Assembly (NCBI GenBank): GCA_963843315.1
Contig: CAWJJU010000003.1
Coordinates: 124,001 to 188,000 of the forward strand
Reading direction: 5' to 3'
Length of the DNA stretch: 64,000 bases
Source of the DNA: JAWVFM01 sp963843315
GTDB taxonomy: Bacteria; Actinomycetota; Thermoleophilia; Solirubrobacterales; 70-9
Below, one piece after another: positions 40,873 to 49,355 of the stretch. A model generated the notes under the pieces. The model did no database searches, had not been told where the DNA came from, and was given only the letters and a program-made list of their open reading frames with translations. Position numbers and translations under genes: made by a program. Each line of letters starts with the position of its first letter. Within the stretch, counting starts at the first letter, position 1.

Positions 40873-42763
40873 AGGCCTCGCTGACTTCGGTGTCGACGGC
40901 GGCGCGACGGGTGCGGTCGTAGCCGACCTCCCGCACCTCCCACTCGCAGGGCTCGGGGCGCGGGAAGAGGAATGCCACGCGGTCGTTGACGCTCTGGCGC
41001 TCGGCGCGGTGCATCTCGAGAAGCTCCTCGACCGGAGTCGGTCCCTCGTCGCCTACGATCACGGAGACCGGACGCTCGCGATCCACTCGCTGTGCGGCCT
41101 GGCTTGCGTGCATGGGGATCACTCTCTCTTCCTGGTCGAAGAAGCCGTTGCCTTGGTCGCTGGTTCGCCGTTCCGCGCCGGTCACCTTCTCGAGCTCGTC
41201 GGCCAGGGTTTCCTCGGCCGGCTCGGGCTCCGATTCGGGCTCGTCGGTCCATCCCTCCATGCTCAGGTCCTCGCCCCACTCGGGTGCGCGGGTCACGGTC
41301 GGCTCGATCGCCTCCAGCAGCAGCGTCTCGTCCTCGATCGGCGCCTGGTCGGAGACCACGGGCTCCTCGCCCGTCGGTGCCGCCTCGTCGTCGGCCGCCC
41401 ACTCGTGCTCGTCCCCGGCCCCCTCGATCGTGCCATCCCACTCCGCGGTCTCGCCGCGCTGGGCGCTGTCGCCCTCGCCGATCCGCAGTCCGTCGGCAAG
41501 CAGGATCTCGTCGGCCGTGGCACGAAGGTCGGTTCCAAGGTGACCGCAGGCGGCGTCCTTCAGGATCGCGCGCGCAAGCTCCTCGATCGTGGTCGTCACC
41601 GTCGCGGGGCCCTCGCCGGCGGCCGCGGGCTCGCCCGTCCACAGCTCGCGCTCGAGCGCGAGCGCGCGGTCGACCACGTTCTTGGTGACGGCGCGCTCGC
41701 CCGGCTCCGAGCACAGCGCGGCAACGCGCATCGGCAGGCCCAGGTCGGCGGGGCCGCCGCCCTCCAGCACGAAGCGCAGCGAGAGCAGGTAGTCGTTGAG
41801 CGCCTCGAGCGCCGCGGCGCGCTCCAGGCCGAGCTCGAAGCGCGAGACGGCGCGCGCCAGGGCGCCGGCGAAGCCGGGCCGGGCGGTCGCGGGGCGCCCG
41901 AACGGCGTCGAGCGGCCGGCCAGCGCGCGCGAGAGCGCCACCAGGTCGGAGAGCTCCTCGGTCGCGAGCACGTAGCCGCCCGGACGCGGCCGGCCCTCGC
42001 CCGTTGCGATCCGCCGCCAGCGGTCGTTGGCCCCGCGCGCCCAGGCATGGGGGCCGAGGCCGACGCCGCCCGCCTTGAACAGGCGCAGGCTCGTGACGAG
42101 AGCGCGGAAGGCTCCGACGGCACGGGCGCCGGCGTCCGGCGCCTCCTCCCCGTCGGCCTGCTCGCCGATCCGCGCGACCGCTACGAAGGTCGGCTGCCAT
42201 CCCGCCGTGCCCGTGCCCTCGGGGGACCGGGCCTCCGCGGGGATCTCGACGACGTCGGAGCGCACGATGGTCGCCGTCGCCAGCTCCAGGCGGTCGATGG
42301 GCATCTGGAGGCCGCGCAGCTGGACCACGACCTCGATCTCGTCGACGGCGGGCTCGCCGCCTGCCTCGAGCTCGTTGATGGAGTCGTCGAGGCGAGTGCC
42401 GTCGAGCGAGAAGTCGGTCGAGTCCTGCCACAGGCGCGCCAGGAACACCACACTCGCGAGCTCGGAACGGCGGCGCGGGTCCTCGGGGACGGGGATGCCG
42501 GCGGCCTCGAGGTAGGCGCCGCCCAGGTTCGTCACCTCGAGCGCCGCGCAGGCGGATCCGAAGGAATCGAGGTCGCGCAGCGAGGCGGCGTGGTCACGCA
42601 CGAAACGAGCGGTCTGCGGCTCGTACTCGCACAGCGGGGAGCCCGAGCCGGGCTCGTGGACGACGTACGGGATCTCGTTGCCCTCGGCGACGAGCTCGTG
42701 GAAGCGCTTGGCGGCATCCTGCGCCATCGCCATCATCGCCTCGCGAACAACCAGGTCTTGCAT
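40868..42763 (-). CDS. Large soluble protein of unknown function
   Basis: A 631-residue acidic protein from ATG 42763 without signal peptide or membrane segment; I recognise no family. Residues 1-380 look globular and mainly helical (LVVREAMMAMAQDAAKRFHELVAEGNEIPYVV, SELASVVFLARLWQDSTDFSLD, EIEVVVQLRGLQMPIDRLELATATIVRSDVVEIP). Residues about 430-560 are acidic, Glu/Pro-rich and probably disordered. The C-terminal 70 residues (VEELLEMHRAERQSVNDRVAFLFPRPEPCEWEVREVGYDR) look conserved again. A repeat element lies directly at its 3' end and a CCTATAGG palindrome upstream. It may be specific to the Thermoleophilia. Confidence 0.75.
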   Translation of the reverse strand: MQDLVVREAMMAMAQDAAKRFHELVAEGNEIPYVVHEPGSGSPLCEYEPQTARFVRDHAASLRDLDSFGSACAALEVTNLGGAYLEAAGIPVPEDPRRRSELASVVFLARLWQDSTDFSLDGTRLDDSINELEAGGEPAVDEIEVVVQLRGLQMPIDRLELATATIVRSDVVEIPAEARSPEGTGTAGWQPTFVAVARIGEQADGEEAPDAGARAVGAFRALVTSLRLFKAGGVGLGPHAWARGANDRWRRIATGEGRPRPGGYVLATEELSDLVALSRALAGRSTPFGRPATARPGFAGALARAVSRFELGLERAAALEALNDYLLSLRFVLEGGGPADLGLPMRVAALCSEPGERAVTKNVVDRALALERELWTGEPAAAGEGPATVTTTIEELARAILKDAACGHLGTDLRATADEILLADGLRIGEGDSAQRGETAEWDGTIEGAGDEHEWAADDEAAPTGEEPVVSDQAPIEDETLLLEAIEPTVTRAPEWGEDLSMEGWTDEPESEPEPAEETLADELEKVTGAERRTSDQGNGFFDQEERVIPMHASQAAQRVDRERPVSVIVGDEGPTPVEELLEMHRAERQSVNDRVAFLFPRPEPCEWEVREVGYDRTRRAAVDTEVSEAS

Positions 42764-42880
42764 GCCGGGAGGGTTCGCCCAGGCACGGACCGTTCCTGCG
42801 ATGCAAGAGCGCTTGCAGTCTCCGACCGGGTCTGAGGCTCAGAAATCGATGAGGGAGCGAAACCGGCCTGTGATCCGGAA

Positions 42881-42925
42881 GCTTTCCTGGATTTGCCCCC
42901 CTATAGGGGTCAAAGTCAGGAAAGC
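42881..42925. repeat. Palindromic repeat with CCTATAGG core (copy 3, divergent arms)
   Basis: Arms GCTTTCCTG (42881-42889) and CAGGAAAGC (42917-42925) enclose a TTTG-CCCCTATAGGGG-TCAAA-type core. The core is shared with the elements at 21335 and 55268 but the arms differ. It lies in the 249-bp gap between the HxlR gene and the 631-residue gene on the minus strand, where it could end HxlR transcription. Confidence 0.65.
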
Positions 42926-43012
42926 GCCCGAAAAACGGCCGGAGACGCCGCGCCCCTCTCCCTCATTGCCTCTCTACGCCCGAGCCCGACGCTCAGGCCC
43001 GCGGAGACCGCG

Positions 43013-43348
43013 TCAGACCGCGACGGTGTGGCGCTCGGCCTCGGCCACCAGCCAGCGGTTGCCGTAGGCGCGCATGTCATCGATCAGCGGAACCAGAGCC
43101 ACGCCCTTCTCGGTGAGCTGGTACTCGACCCGCGGCGGGACCTCCGGATAGGTGCGCCGGGCGACGATGCCCTGCTCCTCGAGGGCGCGCAGCCGCAGCG
43201 AAAGCGTCCTCGGGCTGATGCCCTCCAGCGAGCGCTCGAGCTCGCAGAATCGGCACGGCCCGGACGCGAGGTCCCGGATTACCAGGAGGGTCCACTTGCC
43301 GGAGATGATCTCCGCGCAGCAACCGACTGGACAGGGTGATTCGGCCAT
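43013..43348 (-). CDS. HxlR-family winged-helix regulator
   Basis: A 111-residue MarR-like winged helix of the HxlR type: WTLLVIRDLASGPCRFCELERSLEGISPRTLSLRLRALEEQGIVARRTYPEVPPRVEYQLTEKGVAL. Its five cysteines (SPCPVGCC near the N-terminus and PCRFC in the domain) suggest thiol-based sensing of oxidants or electrophiles, as in HypR/YodB relatives. Start ATG 43348. The target genes are not clear, since both neighbours lie on the same strand and autoregulation is likely. Confidence 0.9.
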   Translation of the reverse strand: MAESPCPVGCCAEIISGKWTLLVIRDLASGPCRFCELERSLEGISPRTLSLRLRALEEQGIVARRTYPEVPPRVEYQLTEKGVALVPLIDDMRAYGNRWLVAEAERHTVAV

Positions 43349-43414
43349 AGCTTCTTGCCTTTGCCGGGGGGCGAAATCTGCCTTGTGCCCGACCGGCGAC
43401 TTCAGGAACTATAG

Positions 43415-44566
43415 CTAATGCTTTACGAACTGAAGTGACTCTTCGGCAGGCGCCTCGGGCTCCGAGACCTGCTCGATGCCGCTGGCTCGCTGGCCCTGGG
43501 AGTCGAGCATCAGCTTGAAGTCGTGCGGGCTCGACGCGACCTCCATCGCCGTCTCGACGGTGATGTTGCCGGCGGCCACGTGGCCGAGCAGCGACTGGTC
43601 GAAGGTCTGCATGCCGTAGTAGGAGCCCTCCGAGATGACCTCGGTGATCCGGCCCGTCTCCTCGGGGTTGAGGATGAGGTCCTGGACGCGCCCCGTGACC
43701 ACCATCACCTCGCAGGCCGCGATCCGGCCCTCGCCGCCGGGCCGGGGCACGAGGCGCTGCGAGACGACGCCGCGCAGCGTTCCGGCCAGCATCACGCGCG
43801 CCTGCTGCTGGAGATGGGGCGGGAAGAAGTCGATGATGCGGTTGATCGTCTCCGAAGCGTCCAGGGTGTGGAGCGTCGAGAGCACCAGGTGCCCCGTCTC
43901 AGCGGCCGACAGCGCGGTGCGGACCGTCTCCTCGTCGCGCATCTCGCCGATGAGGATCACATCGGGGTCCTGACGCAGGACCCGTCGCATGGCGCGGGCG
44001 AAGCTCTCCGTGTCGTGGCCCACCTCGCGCTGGTTGATGATCGAGAGCTTGTCGCGGTGCAGGTACTCGATCGGGTCCTCGAGCGTGACGATGTGGCGCG
44101 CCTTGGTCGAGTTGATCTGGTCGATCATCGCCGCCAGCGTCGTCGACTTGCCCGATCCCGTCGTGCCGGTAAGCAGGATGATCCCGCGGGGCTCCTCGGC
44201 GAGGTTCTCGATCACCTCGGGCAGCCCCAGGTCCGCGATCGAGCGCACCTGGAAGGGGATCACGCGGAAGACGATCGAGACGTTGCCCCGCTGGCGGAAG
44301 GCGTTGACCCGGAATCGGGCCAGCCCCGAGATCTCGTATGAGAAGTCGGCCTCGCCGGTGGTCTCGAACTCCTTCTGAAGATCGGCGTCGCGCAGGACGT
44401 AGTCGAGGGCGCCCTTCGTATCGTCGGGCGTGAGCGGGGCGGCGTCGGCGATTGGCTGAAGCTGGCCGTGGATGCGCACCGTCGGCGCCGTGGGCACCTT
44501 GACGTGCAGGTCCGAGCCCTCGTGCTGGACCACGTAGCGAAGCGCGGAATCGACGTCAAACGCCAT
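43415..44566 (-). CDS. pilT: PilT-type twitching motility ATPase
   Basis: A hexameric retraction ATPase of type IV pili. 383 residues from ATG 44566 (GTG 44569 is adjacent). It has the N-terminal PAS-like domain, Walker A LTGTTGSGKSTTLAAM, the Asp box VTLEDPIEY, Walker B VILIGEMRDEET and the His box HLVLSTLHT. The C-terminal AIRNLIRE motif of classical PilT reads RVQDLILN here. No other pilus gene is in the window, so it is an orphan at this locus. The promoter region of the HxlR gene overlaps its 3' end. Confidence 0.93.
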   Translation of the reverse strand: MAFDVDSALRYVVQHEGSDLHVKVPTAPTVRIHGQLQPIADAAPLTPDDTKGALDYVLRDADLQKEFETTGEADFSYEISGLARFRVNAFRQRGNVSIVFRVIPFQVRSIADLGLPEVIENLAEEPRGIILLTGTTGSGKSTTLAAMIDQINSTKARHIVTLEDPIEYLHRDKLSIINQREVGHDTESFARAMRRVLRQDPDVILIGEMRDEETVRTALSAAETGHLVLSTLHTLDASETINRIIDFFPPHLQQQARVMLAGTLRGVVSQRLVPRPGGEGRIAACEVMVVTGRVQDLILNPEETGRITEVISEGSYYGMQTFDQSLLGHVAAGNITVETAMEVASSPHDFKLMLDSQGQRASGIEQVSEPEAPAEESLQFVKH

Positions 44567-44699
44567 CACTGCCGTTATCGGCCTCTCACGCCACGGCTTG
44601 AGGGGTGAGGAGGTTCACCCCTTGGGCCTCTGGGCGCGGGACGCGATCGCGGGCAGGATGAACCCAGTTCAGCCAACCCCCCAAACAAGGAGACACCAA

Positions 44700-45050
44700 A
44701 TGATCAAGAAGGCCCGCAACATCCTCGTCGCCTCCGTCGCCGCGCTCAGCCTCGCTGCCGGCTTCACCGGCGTCGCCGCCGCCCACAGCACGTCGCAGGA
44801 CAAGCTCACGATCCACTACAACGGCGACGGCTTCGAGGGCGCGATCAAGAGCTCGAAGGCCAAGTGCCTGAGCAACCGCACGGTCAAGGTCCACAACTCG
44901 AAGGGCCGCGTGCTCTACACGGACACGACCGAGAACGACGGCAGCTGGGACACCGGCAACTCGGGCCAGGCCCACGGCAAGTTCTACGCCACCGTCAACG
45001 CGAAGGGCGCCTGCCTGCCGCTCGTCTCCAAGACGATCGCCACTCCGTAG
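44700..45050 (+). CDS. Secreted small protein
   Basis: A 116-residue exported protein from ATG 44700, preceded by AAGGAG. The signal peptide is clear (MIKKARNILVASVAALSLAAGFTGVAAAHS). The mature region is a single beta-rich domain with two cysteines (KAKCLSNRTVKVHNSKGRVLYTDTTENDGSW...AKGACLPLVSKTI), similar in style to carboxypeptidase-regulatory-like folds. Function unknown. A strong hairpin follows its stop. Confidence 0.78.
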   Translation: MIKKARNILVASVAALSLAAGFTGVAAAHSTSQDKLTIHYNGDGFEGAIKSSKAKCLSNRTVKVHNSKGRVLYTDTTENDGSWDTGNSGQAHGKFYATVNAKGACLPLVSKTIATP

Positions 45051-45067
45051 CCAGGCAACCGGCGCAC

Positions 45068-45105
45068 CGGCGAAGCGGCGTCCCTCATGGGGCGCCGCTT
45101 CGCCG
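45068..45105 (+). terminator. Strong hairpin after secreted-protein gene
   Basis: A perfect 13-bp stem CGGCGAAGCGGCG/CGCCGCTTCGCCG with a 12-nt loop starts 18 bp after the stop of the secreted protein gene. No T-tract follows. Confidence 0.72.
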
Positions 45106-45130
45106 TGCGTGCGCGGCTATACCTCTCGCC

Positions 45131-45918
45131 ATGGATCCGGCGGCCGAACGCGACGCGGTGAACTCCTTCCAGGACGGGGTCGACGAGCGCGCGTGCGAGC
45201 GCACCGTGAGCTGGGAGTTCGGGACCGTGGTGCTCTCGCCCTCGATCCCCAGCGTCTACGACGCAAACTTCTGCCGGCTCGACGCTTCGAAGGGAGCCGA
45301 GGCGCGCGACATCGCCGCGGCCGCCGGCCGCGCCGCGGCGGAGGCGGGCCTGGGCCACGTATCGATCGTCGTCCGTGACGAGGACGAGGCCAATCGCCTC
45401 GCGCCCGGCCTCGCGGCCGAGGGGTTCGGGCGCGTGCGGCACGTGAGCATGCTGCTGCGAGGCAGCCCGCCCAGGCTCTGGTTCCCGTCGGCGAGGCGTC
45501 CCTGGACGAGGTGTTCGCAGCCTCCCCGCGCATTCGCGCCGACGAGGAGGAGGATCCACAGGAGCTGACCGAGGCGCTCAACGAGATAACGCGGCGCATC
45601 CATGCCTCGACCACCTCGCGCTGGCTCAGCGCCGCCGGCGAGGACGGGAGCATGGGCGCCCGCGCCTGGCTCCTGGAGCACGACGGCGTCGCTCAGGTCG
45701 AAGACGTTGCCACGGCACCCTCCGAGCGCGGACGCGGCCTGGCCAGCGCGGTGGTGAGCGCCGCCATCGCCGCGGCACGGCGCTCGGGCGCCGAGCTCGT
45801 CTTCGTCGTCGCCGACGCCGACGAGACGACGCCCGAGCTCTACCGCAAGCTCGGGTTCGAGCCGCTCGCGGTGACCTCGCGGTTCATCCGCCGGCCACCC
45901 GAGCTCAGCCCGGGCTGA
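45131..45918 (+). pseudogene. GNAT family acetyltransferase, frameshifted
   Basis: Opens at ATG 45131 (MDPAAERDAVNSFQDGVDERACERTVSWEFGTVVLSPSIPSVYDANF) and runs to about 45485. It then continues in the frame one base back as VGEASLDEVFAASPRIRADEEEDPQELTEAL to TGA 45918. The second half has the acetyl-CoA loop VEDVATAPSERGRGLASAVVSAAIAAARRSGAELVFVVADADE and ELYRKLGFEPLAV. The full-length protein would be about 262 residues with two GNAT-like halves. One missing base near CTCTGGTTCCCG explains the break. The substrate is unknown. Confidence 0.8.
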
Positions 45919-47335
45919 CCCGAGTCGTCAGCGGCGAGTCGATCTGATCCGACCAGCGCCGGGCGTGGGCAGCGCCGGCCTTCGGCCCGCCCATGACCTC
46001 GCTGGTGGTGGCGTGCAGGAAGTCGGTGCCGCCGATGTGCGGATCGGTGCTCGGGATGCTCGCGGTTGTCAGCCACCCCGCCTGGCCCAGCGCCTCGCTG
46101 TCGCCCCAGCACTGCTCGTAGGCCGGCGTCGAGTCGTCGAGGTACCAGTCGCTGGCGCCGCTCTGAAGGGCAGATGTGAACGACGACGTGTAGCGCTCGG
46201 CGGCGAACAGGGCGCCCTGCGGCCCGGACCAGAGGCGCCAGTCGGACGGCGCCGTCCCGTCGAAGCCGGGGTCGTCGACGCCGTCGACGGTGGCCTTGCC
46301 GGCCGTCGAGGAATCGCGGTAGGTCATGCCGATCGCCGCCGCCGAGAGGTCGTGGTAGAGCCACAGGCCCGTGATCGGGTGGACGCGCAGGTCGGTCACG
46401 ATCTGCTGGCTGCGCGGATAGAAGAGGTGGGTGCGCTCGGTGTACGGGCCGCTGTTGGCCCCGAGGTAGGAGCGGATCGCCCGCACCGGCCCGTCGACGT
46501 TGGCCACGAATGCGCCCTCGCCCGCGTCGAACGTCGCCTCGCTGCGCCCGCAGTTGCCGGGCGCGAAGCCGAACTTGACGCCGTCGCTGATGTCCACGCC
46601 GCTCGCTCCGCCGCGGTGGAGGTGCAGCTGGTCGTACATCCAGCGATCGGAGAACCCGACCCGGTAGGCCTTCGTCCTGACGCTCGAGGTCTCGGGGTTC
46701 GGGCCGGCCGCGCGCTTGTACGTGGACCGGTAGTCGCCGCTGGTCAGCCGGAAGTCGTAATGGACGTAGTCCCTGCCGGCAGAGGGGTCGAGGGAGCCCT
46801 TGGACTCGTAGAGGTAGACGAAGTCCTTCCGGCCGCTCAGCGGATCGCTCACGGCAACCCGCCTCGCGCCCGCCGCCACCACTCCATGCGGAGCGCCTGC
46901 GTGCGCGGGGGCCCGCGGGCCGGCGTCCGAGGCGATCATCGCAACCTCGTCGTCGTCATCGAGGGTCGGATCGGGATCGGCGCCGACGAACGTGTTCGCG
47001 TCGGCGTACTGAAGGGCCTCGGTGCCCACGGCCGTGGTTCCGTAAACCGTTCCGGTAGCGCCCGGGGAGCCGTTGCTGGAGGGCATGGTGCCGAAGTCCA
47101 CCTCGAGGCGCTGGTCGACCTGCACGGGGATCTGGCGCCAGGCGCCGGAGCCCGTGCTGCGAAAGGCGACCAGGCGCCGCGGCTTGATGCCGTCGAGCGG
47201 GCCGAGCTTCGAGCCGGTCAGGACGACCGGCTCGTCCGTGCTCGAGCGAAGCGACGCCGCCGTCGCCGCCGGCGCGACGGCGAGCAGGCAGGCCGCGGCG
47301 CCCAGAAGGACTCGCACGACTTTGCGGCGGTCCAT
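45905..47335 (-). CDS. Secreted beta-rich protein of unknown function
   Basis: A 476-residue exported protein from ATG 47335 (signal peptide MDRRKVVRVLLGAAACLLAVAPAATAASL). The mature part is Ser/Gly/Asp/Tyr-rich and looks like an extended beta protein (PVVLTGSKLGPLDGIKPRRLVAFRSTGSGAWRQIPVQVDQR; FGFAPGNCGRSEATFDAGEGAFVANVDGPVRAIRSYLGANSGPYTERTHLF). The DPDPTLDDDDEVAMIASDAG stretch might bind calcium. No family is recognised. Its 3' end overlaps the convergent acetyltransferase by 14 bp. Confidence 0.75.
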   Translation of the reverse strand: MDRRKVVRVLLGAAACLLAVAPAATAASLRSSTDEPVVLTGSKLGPLDGIKPRRLVAFRSTGSGAWRQIPVQVDQRLEVDFGTMPSSNGSPGATGTVYGTTAVGTEALQYADANTFVGADPDPTLDDDDEVAMIASDAGPRAPAHAGAPHGVVAAGARRVAVSDPLSGRKDFVYLYESKGSLDPSAGRDYVHYDFRLTSGDYRSTYKRAAGPNPETSSVRTKAYRVGFSDRWMYDQLHLHRGGASGVDISDGVKFGFAPGNCGRSEATFDAGEGAFVANVDGPVRAIRSYLGANSGPYTERTHLFYPRSQQIVTDLRVHPITGLWLYHDLSAAAIGMTYRDSSTAGKATVDGVDDPGFDGTAPSDWRLWSGPQGALFAAERYTSSFTSALQSGASDWYLDDSTPAYEQCWGDSEALGQAGWLTTASIPSTDPHIGGTDFLHATTSEVMGGPKAGAAHARRWSDQIDSPLTTRVSPG

Positions 47336-47376
47336 CTGGGCTGTCCCGGTCCGGGCGAGGCCGGCTTGGAGCCGGG

Positions 47377-47679
47377 TCAGCCCGTGACGGGGCGGAGGCC
47401 GAGCTGGCGGCGCGCCTTGCGGACGGCGCCGATCGAGGTGCGGGCCGCCTTGGCGATCTCGCCCTCGGTGCGCTCGGGGTCGCGCTTGATCTCGAACTCG
47501 ACGACAGCCGCCGAGCGGACCTTGGCGCGCGCCTCGATGCCGATGTCGCCGGCCTTGTCGAGGGCGCAATCGACGGCGCGCTCGCGACGGCAGGCGAGGC
47601 AGTAGAACAGGTTGCCATCACGGGCCCAGTTCGGCGGCGCGCTGCCACTGGGGAGCCCGTTCGTCCAGGTGCTGGTCAT
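47377..47679 (-). CDS. Zinc-ribbon plus helix-turn-helix protein
   Basis: 100 residues from ATG 47679: YCLACRRERAVDCALDKAGDIGIEARAKVRSAAVVEFEIKRDPERTEGEIAKAARTSIGAVRKARRQLGLRP. The C-terminus looks like a small HTH. A matching CxxC (EWTCARC) is encoded in frame just upstream (to about 47685), which would complete a four-Cys zinc ribbon. The only plausible start for it is an ATC at 47745, preceded by GGAGG. The protein is therefore probably about 22 residues longer than the ATG start gives. It may be a DNA-binding protein; targets unknown. Confidence 0.72.
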   Translation of the reverse strand: MTSTWTNGLPSGSAPPNWARDGNLFYCLACRRERAVDCALDKAGDIGIEARAKVRSAAVVEFEIKRDPERTEGEIAKAARTSIGAVRKARRQLGLRPVTG

Positions 47680-47839
47680 CTCGCAGCGCGCACAGGTCCA
47701 CTCCGTGCGGCGAGTCTTCGTTGGGGTTGCGGTTGCGGTAGTGATGTTGCCTCCGATCTTCTTCGTCTCTTCAGTGTTCAGTTCGTTCCAGTCGCCTGGC
47801 TGAGGACCAAGCCGGCTCGGCCCCGCCGGGGCGGCGCTG

Positions 47840-48934
47840 TCAGGCGACTTCGCGAAGCTTCTGGGCCTCGGCGAGGCTCTGGAGCTTCTTGAGCGACTGG
47901 TTCTCGATCTGGCGAATGCGCTCGCGCGTGACGTTGAACGTCCGTCCGACCTCGTCCAGCGTGCGCGGATGCTCGCCGCCGAGGCCGTATCGAAGCTCGA
48001 GCACGCGCCGCTCGCGGTAGGAGAGGTTCTCCAGCGCCTCGCGCAGGGCCTCCTTCGTCAGGAGGTCCGCGGCGCGCTCGAACGGCGACTCCGCCTTCTC
48101 GTCGGCGATGAACTGCCCGAACTCGGACTCCTCCTCGTCGCCGACCGGCTTCTCCAGCGATACCGGAGCCTGTGCCGACCGCTTGATCTGGTCGACCTCC
48201 TCCGGGTCGATGCCCGTGACCTCGGCGATCTCGTCCGGCGTGGGCTCGCGGCCCAGCTCGGTGACGAGCTTGCGCTCGGCGCGGCCGATCTTGTTGAGCT
48301 TCTCCACGACGTGCACGGGGATGCGGATGGTCCGCGCCTTGTCGGCGAGCGCGCGAGCGATCGCCTGGCGGATCCACCAGGTCGCATACGTCGAGAACTT
48401 GAAGCCCTTGCGGTAGTCGAACTTCTCGGCCGCGCGTACCAGGCCCAGGGTGCCCTCCTGGATCAGGTCGAGGAAGGGCAGGCCCTGGTTGCGGTAGTTC
48501 TTCGCGATCGAGACGACGAGACGCAGGTTGGACTCCACCATCTTCTGTTTCGCGTCGAGGTCGCCGCGCTCGATGCCCTTCGCGAGGTCGACCTCCTCCT
48601 GAGCGGTGAGCAGGCGGACCTTGCCGATGTCCTTGAGGAACAGCTGGAGGCTGTCCGTGGTCATGTCGGGCTTCAGGTCGAGCGCGGTCGACTTGCGGCG
48701 CTTGCCGCGCTTGTCCGGCTCGGGGGCCGGCGCGCTCTGCGCCGGGTCGACGTCGTCGACCAGCTCGATGCCCTGAGTCTCGAGGTAGCCGTAGAGCTCC
48801 TCGATGTCGGACTCGTCGACGTCCACCTCGGAAAGCGCCGTGGCGATATCACCGAAGGCAACGACGCCCTCGGCCTGTCCCTTGGTGACGAGGCCCTTGA
48901 CCTCGTCCAGCTCCTGAAGTTCTGCGATCAGCAT
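47840..48934 (-). CDS. sigA: Principal RNA polymerase sigma factor
   Basis: RpoD/SigA-type housekeeping sigma-70, 364 residues. Region 1.2 is DSLQLFLKDIGKVRLLTAQEEVDLAKGIERG. Region 2 is ESNLRLVVSIAKNYRNQGLPFLDLIQEGTLGLVRAAEKFDYRKGFKFSTYATWWIRQAIARALADKARTIRIPVHV. Region 3 follows, then region 4 ERRVLELRYGLGGEHPRTLDEVGRTFNVTRERIRQIENQSLKKL. The N-terminal region 1.1 is short and lacks the long tract seen in streptomycetes. Start ATG 48934; a well-spaced promoter is visible about 210 bp upstream. Confidence 0.96.
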   Translation of the reverse strand: MLIAELQELDEVKGLVTKGQAEGVVAFGDIATALSEVDVDESDIEELYGYLETQGIELVDDVDPAQSAPAPEPDKRGKRRKSTALDLKPDMTTDSLQLFLKDIGKVRLLTAQEEVDLAKGIERGDLDAKQKMVESNLRLVVSIAKNYRNQGLPFLDLIQEGTLGLVRAAEKFDYRKGFKFSTYATWWIRQAIARALADKARTIRIPVHVVEKLNKIGRAERKLVTELGREPTPDEIAEVTGIDPEEVDQIKRSAQAPVSLEKPVGDEEESEFGQFIADEKAESPFERAADLLTKEALREALENLSYRERRVLELRYGLGGEHPRTLDEVGRTFNVTRERIRQIENQSLKKLQSLAEAQKLREVA

Positions 48935-49355
48935 GTGCTCTTTCGTTCGCCTCTGTTCGTTCGTCGCTTTGGCCTTAACGGCAAGCTCTCATGAGTCCCG
49001 GGGCGACCCGACCACGCCTGCGGCGCTTGCCGCTGTTGTTTCGTCCGGCGCGGGCTGTCGATTCCGCCGTTGGATGACGCCCGCCGCGATCGGATGATCT
49101 GATGGCGTTCTGGCCCTTCGTCCCGAAGGCTCAAACTCAGCGTCGTATGGTACTCGCTATATTTTCTGAAGTCAAGCGCCCCGACTCCGTCACCCGGTTC
49201 ACTACCCGGTATTCCGGGGAAAAATCGGGGACACGCCCGGGTTTCGGCCCGAGCTTCGAGGGGCGGGACAAGAACACCGCAGGGGTCGCAGGGTTACGGT
49301 GTGAACGCGTGCTGTTGCGTCATCCGCGCTCGCAGGCGACAATGGGCCTGAAGAC
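48935..49355. other. Long intergenic region upstream of sigA
   Basis: A 421-bp gap between the divergent sigA and hypothetical genes. It contains the sigA promoter (49147-49175), an AT-rich patch around it that is unusual in this GC-rich window (TACTCGCTATATTTTCTGAA), and a leader of about 210 nt before the sigA start. No ORF with coding character, tRNA or clear small RNA was seen. Confidence 0.6.
49147..49175 (-). promoter_or_regulatory. Sigma-70 promoter for sigA
   Basis: On the minus strand TTGACT (49175-49170) and TACCAT (49152-49147) are separated by exactly 17 bp of AT-rich sequence. This is the best-looking housekeeping promoter in the window and points at sigA, implying an untranslated leader of roughly 200 nt. 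Confidence 0.65.

Noticed and set aside
43395..43435. HxlR operator formed by CTTCAG/CTGAAG arms
   Set aside because: The arms are 24 bp apart and one overlaps the end of pilT; symmetry is too weak to claim a site.
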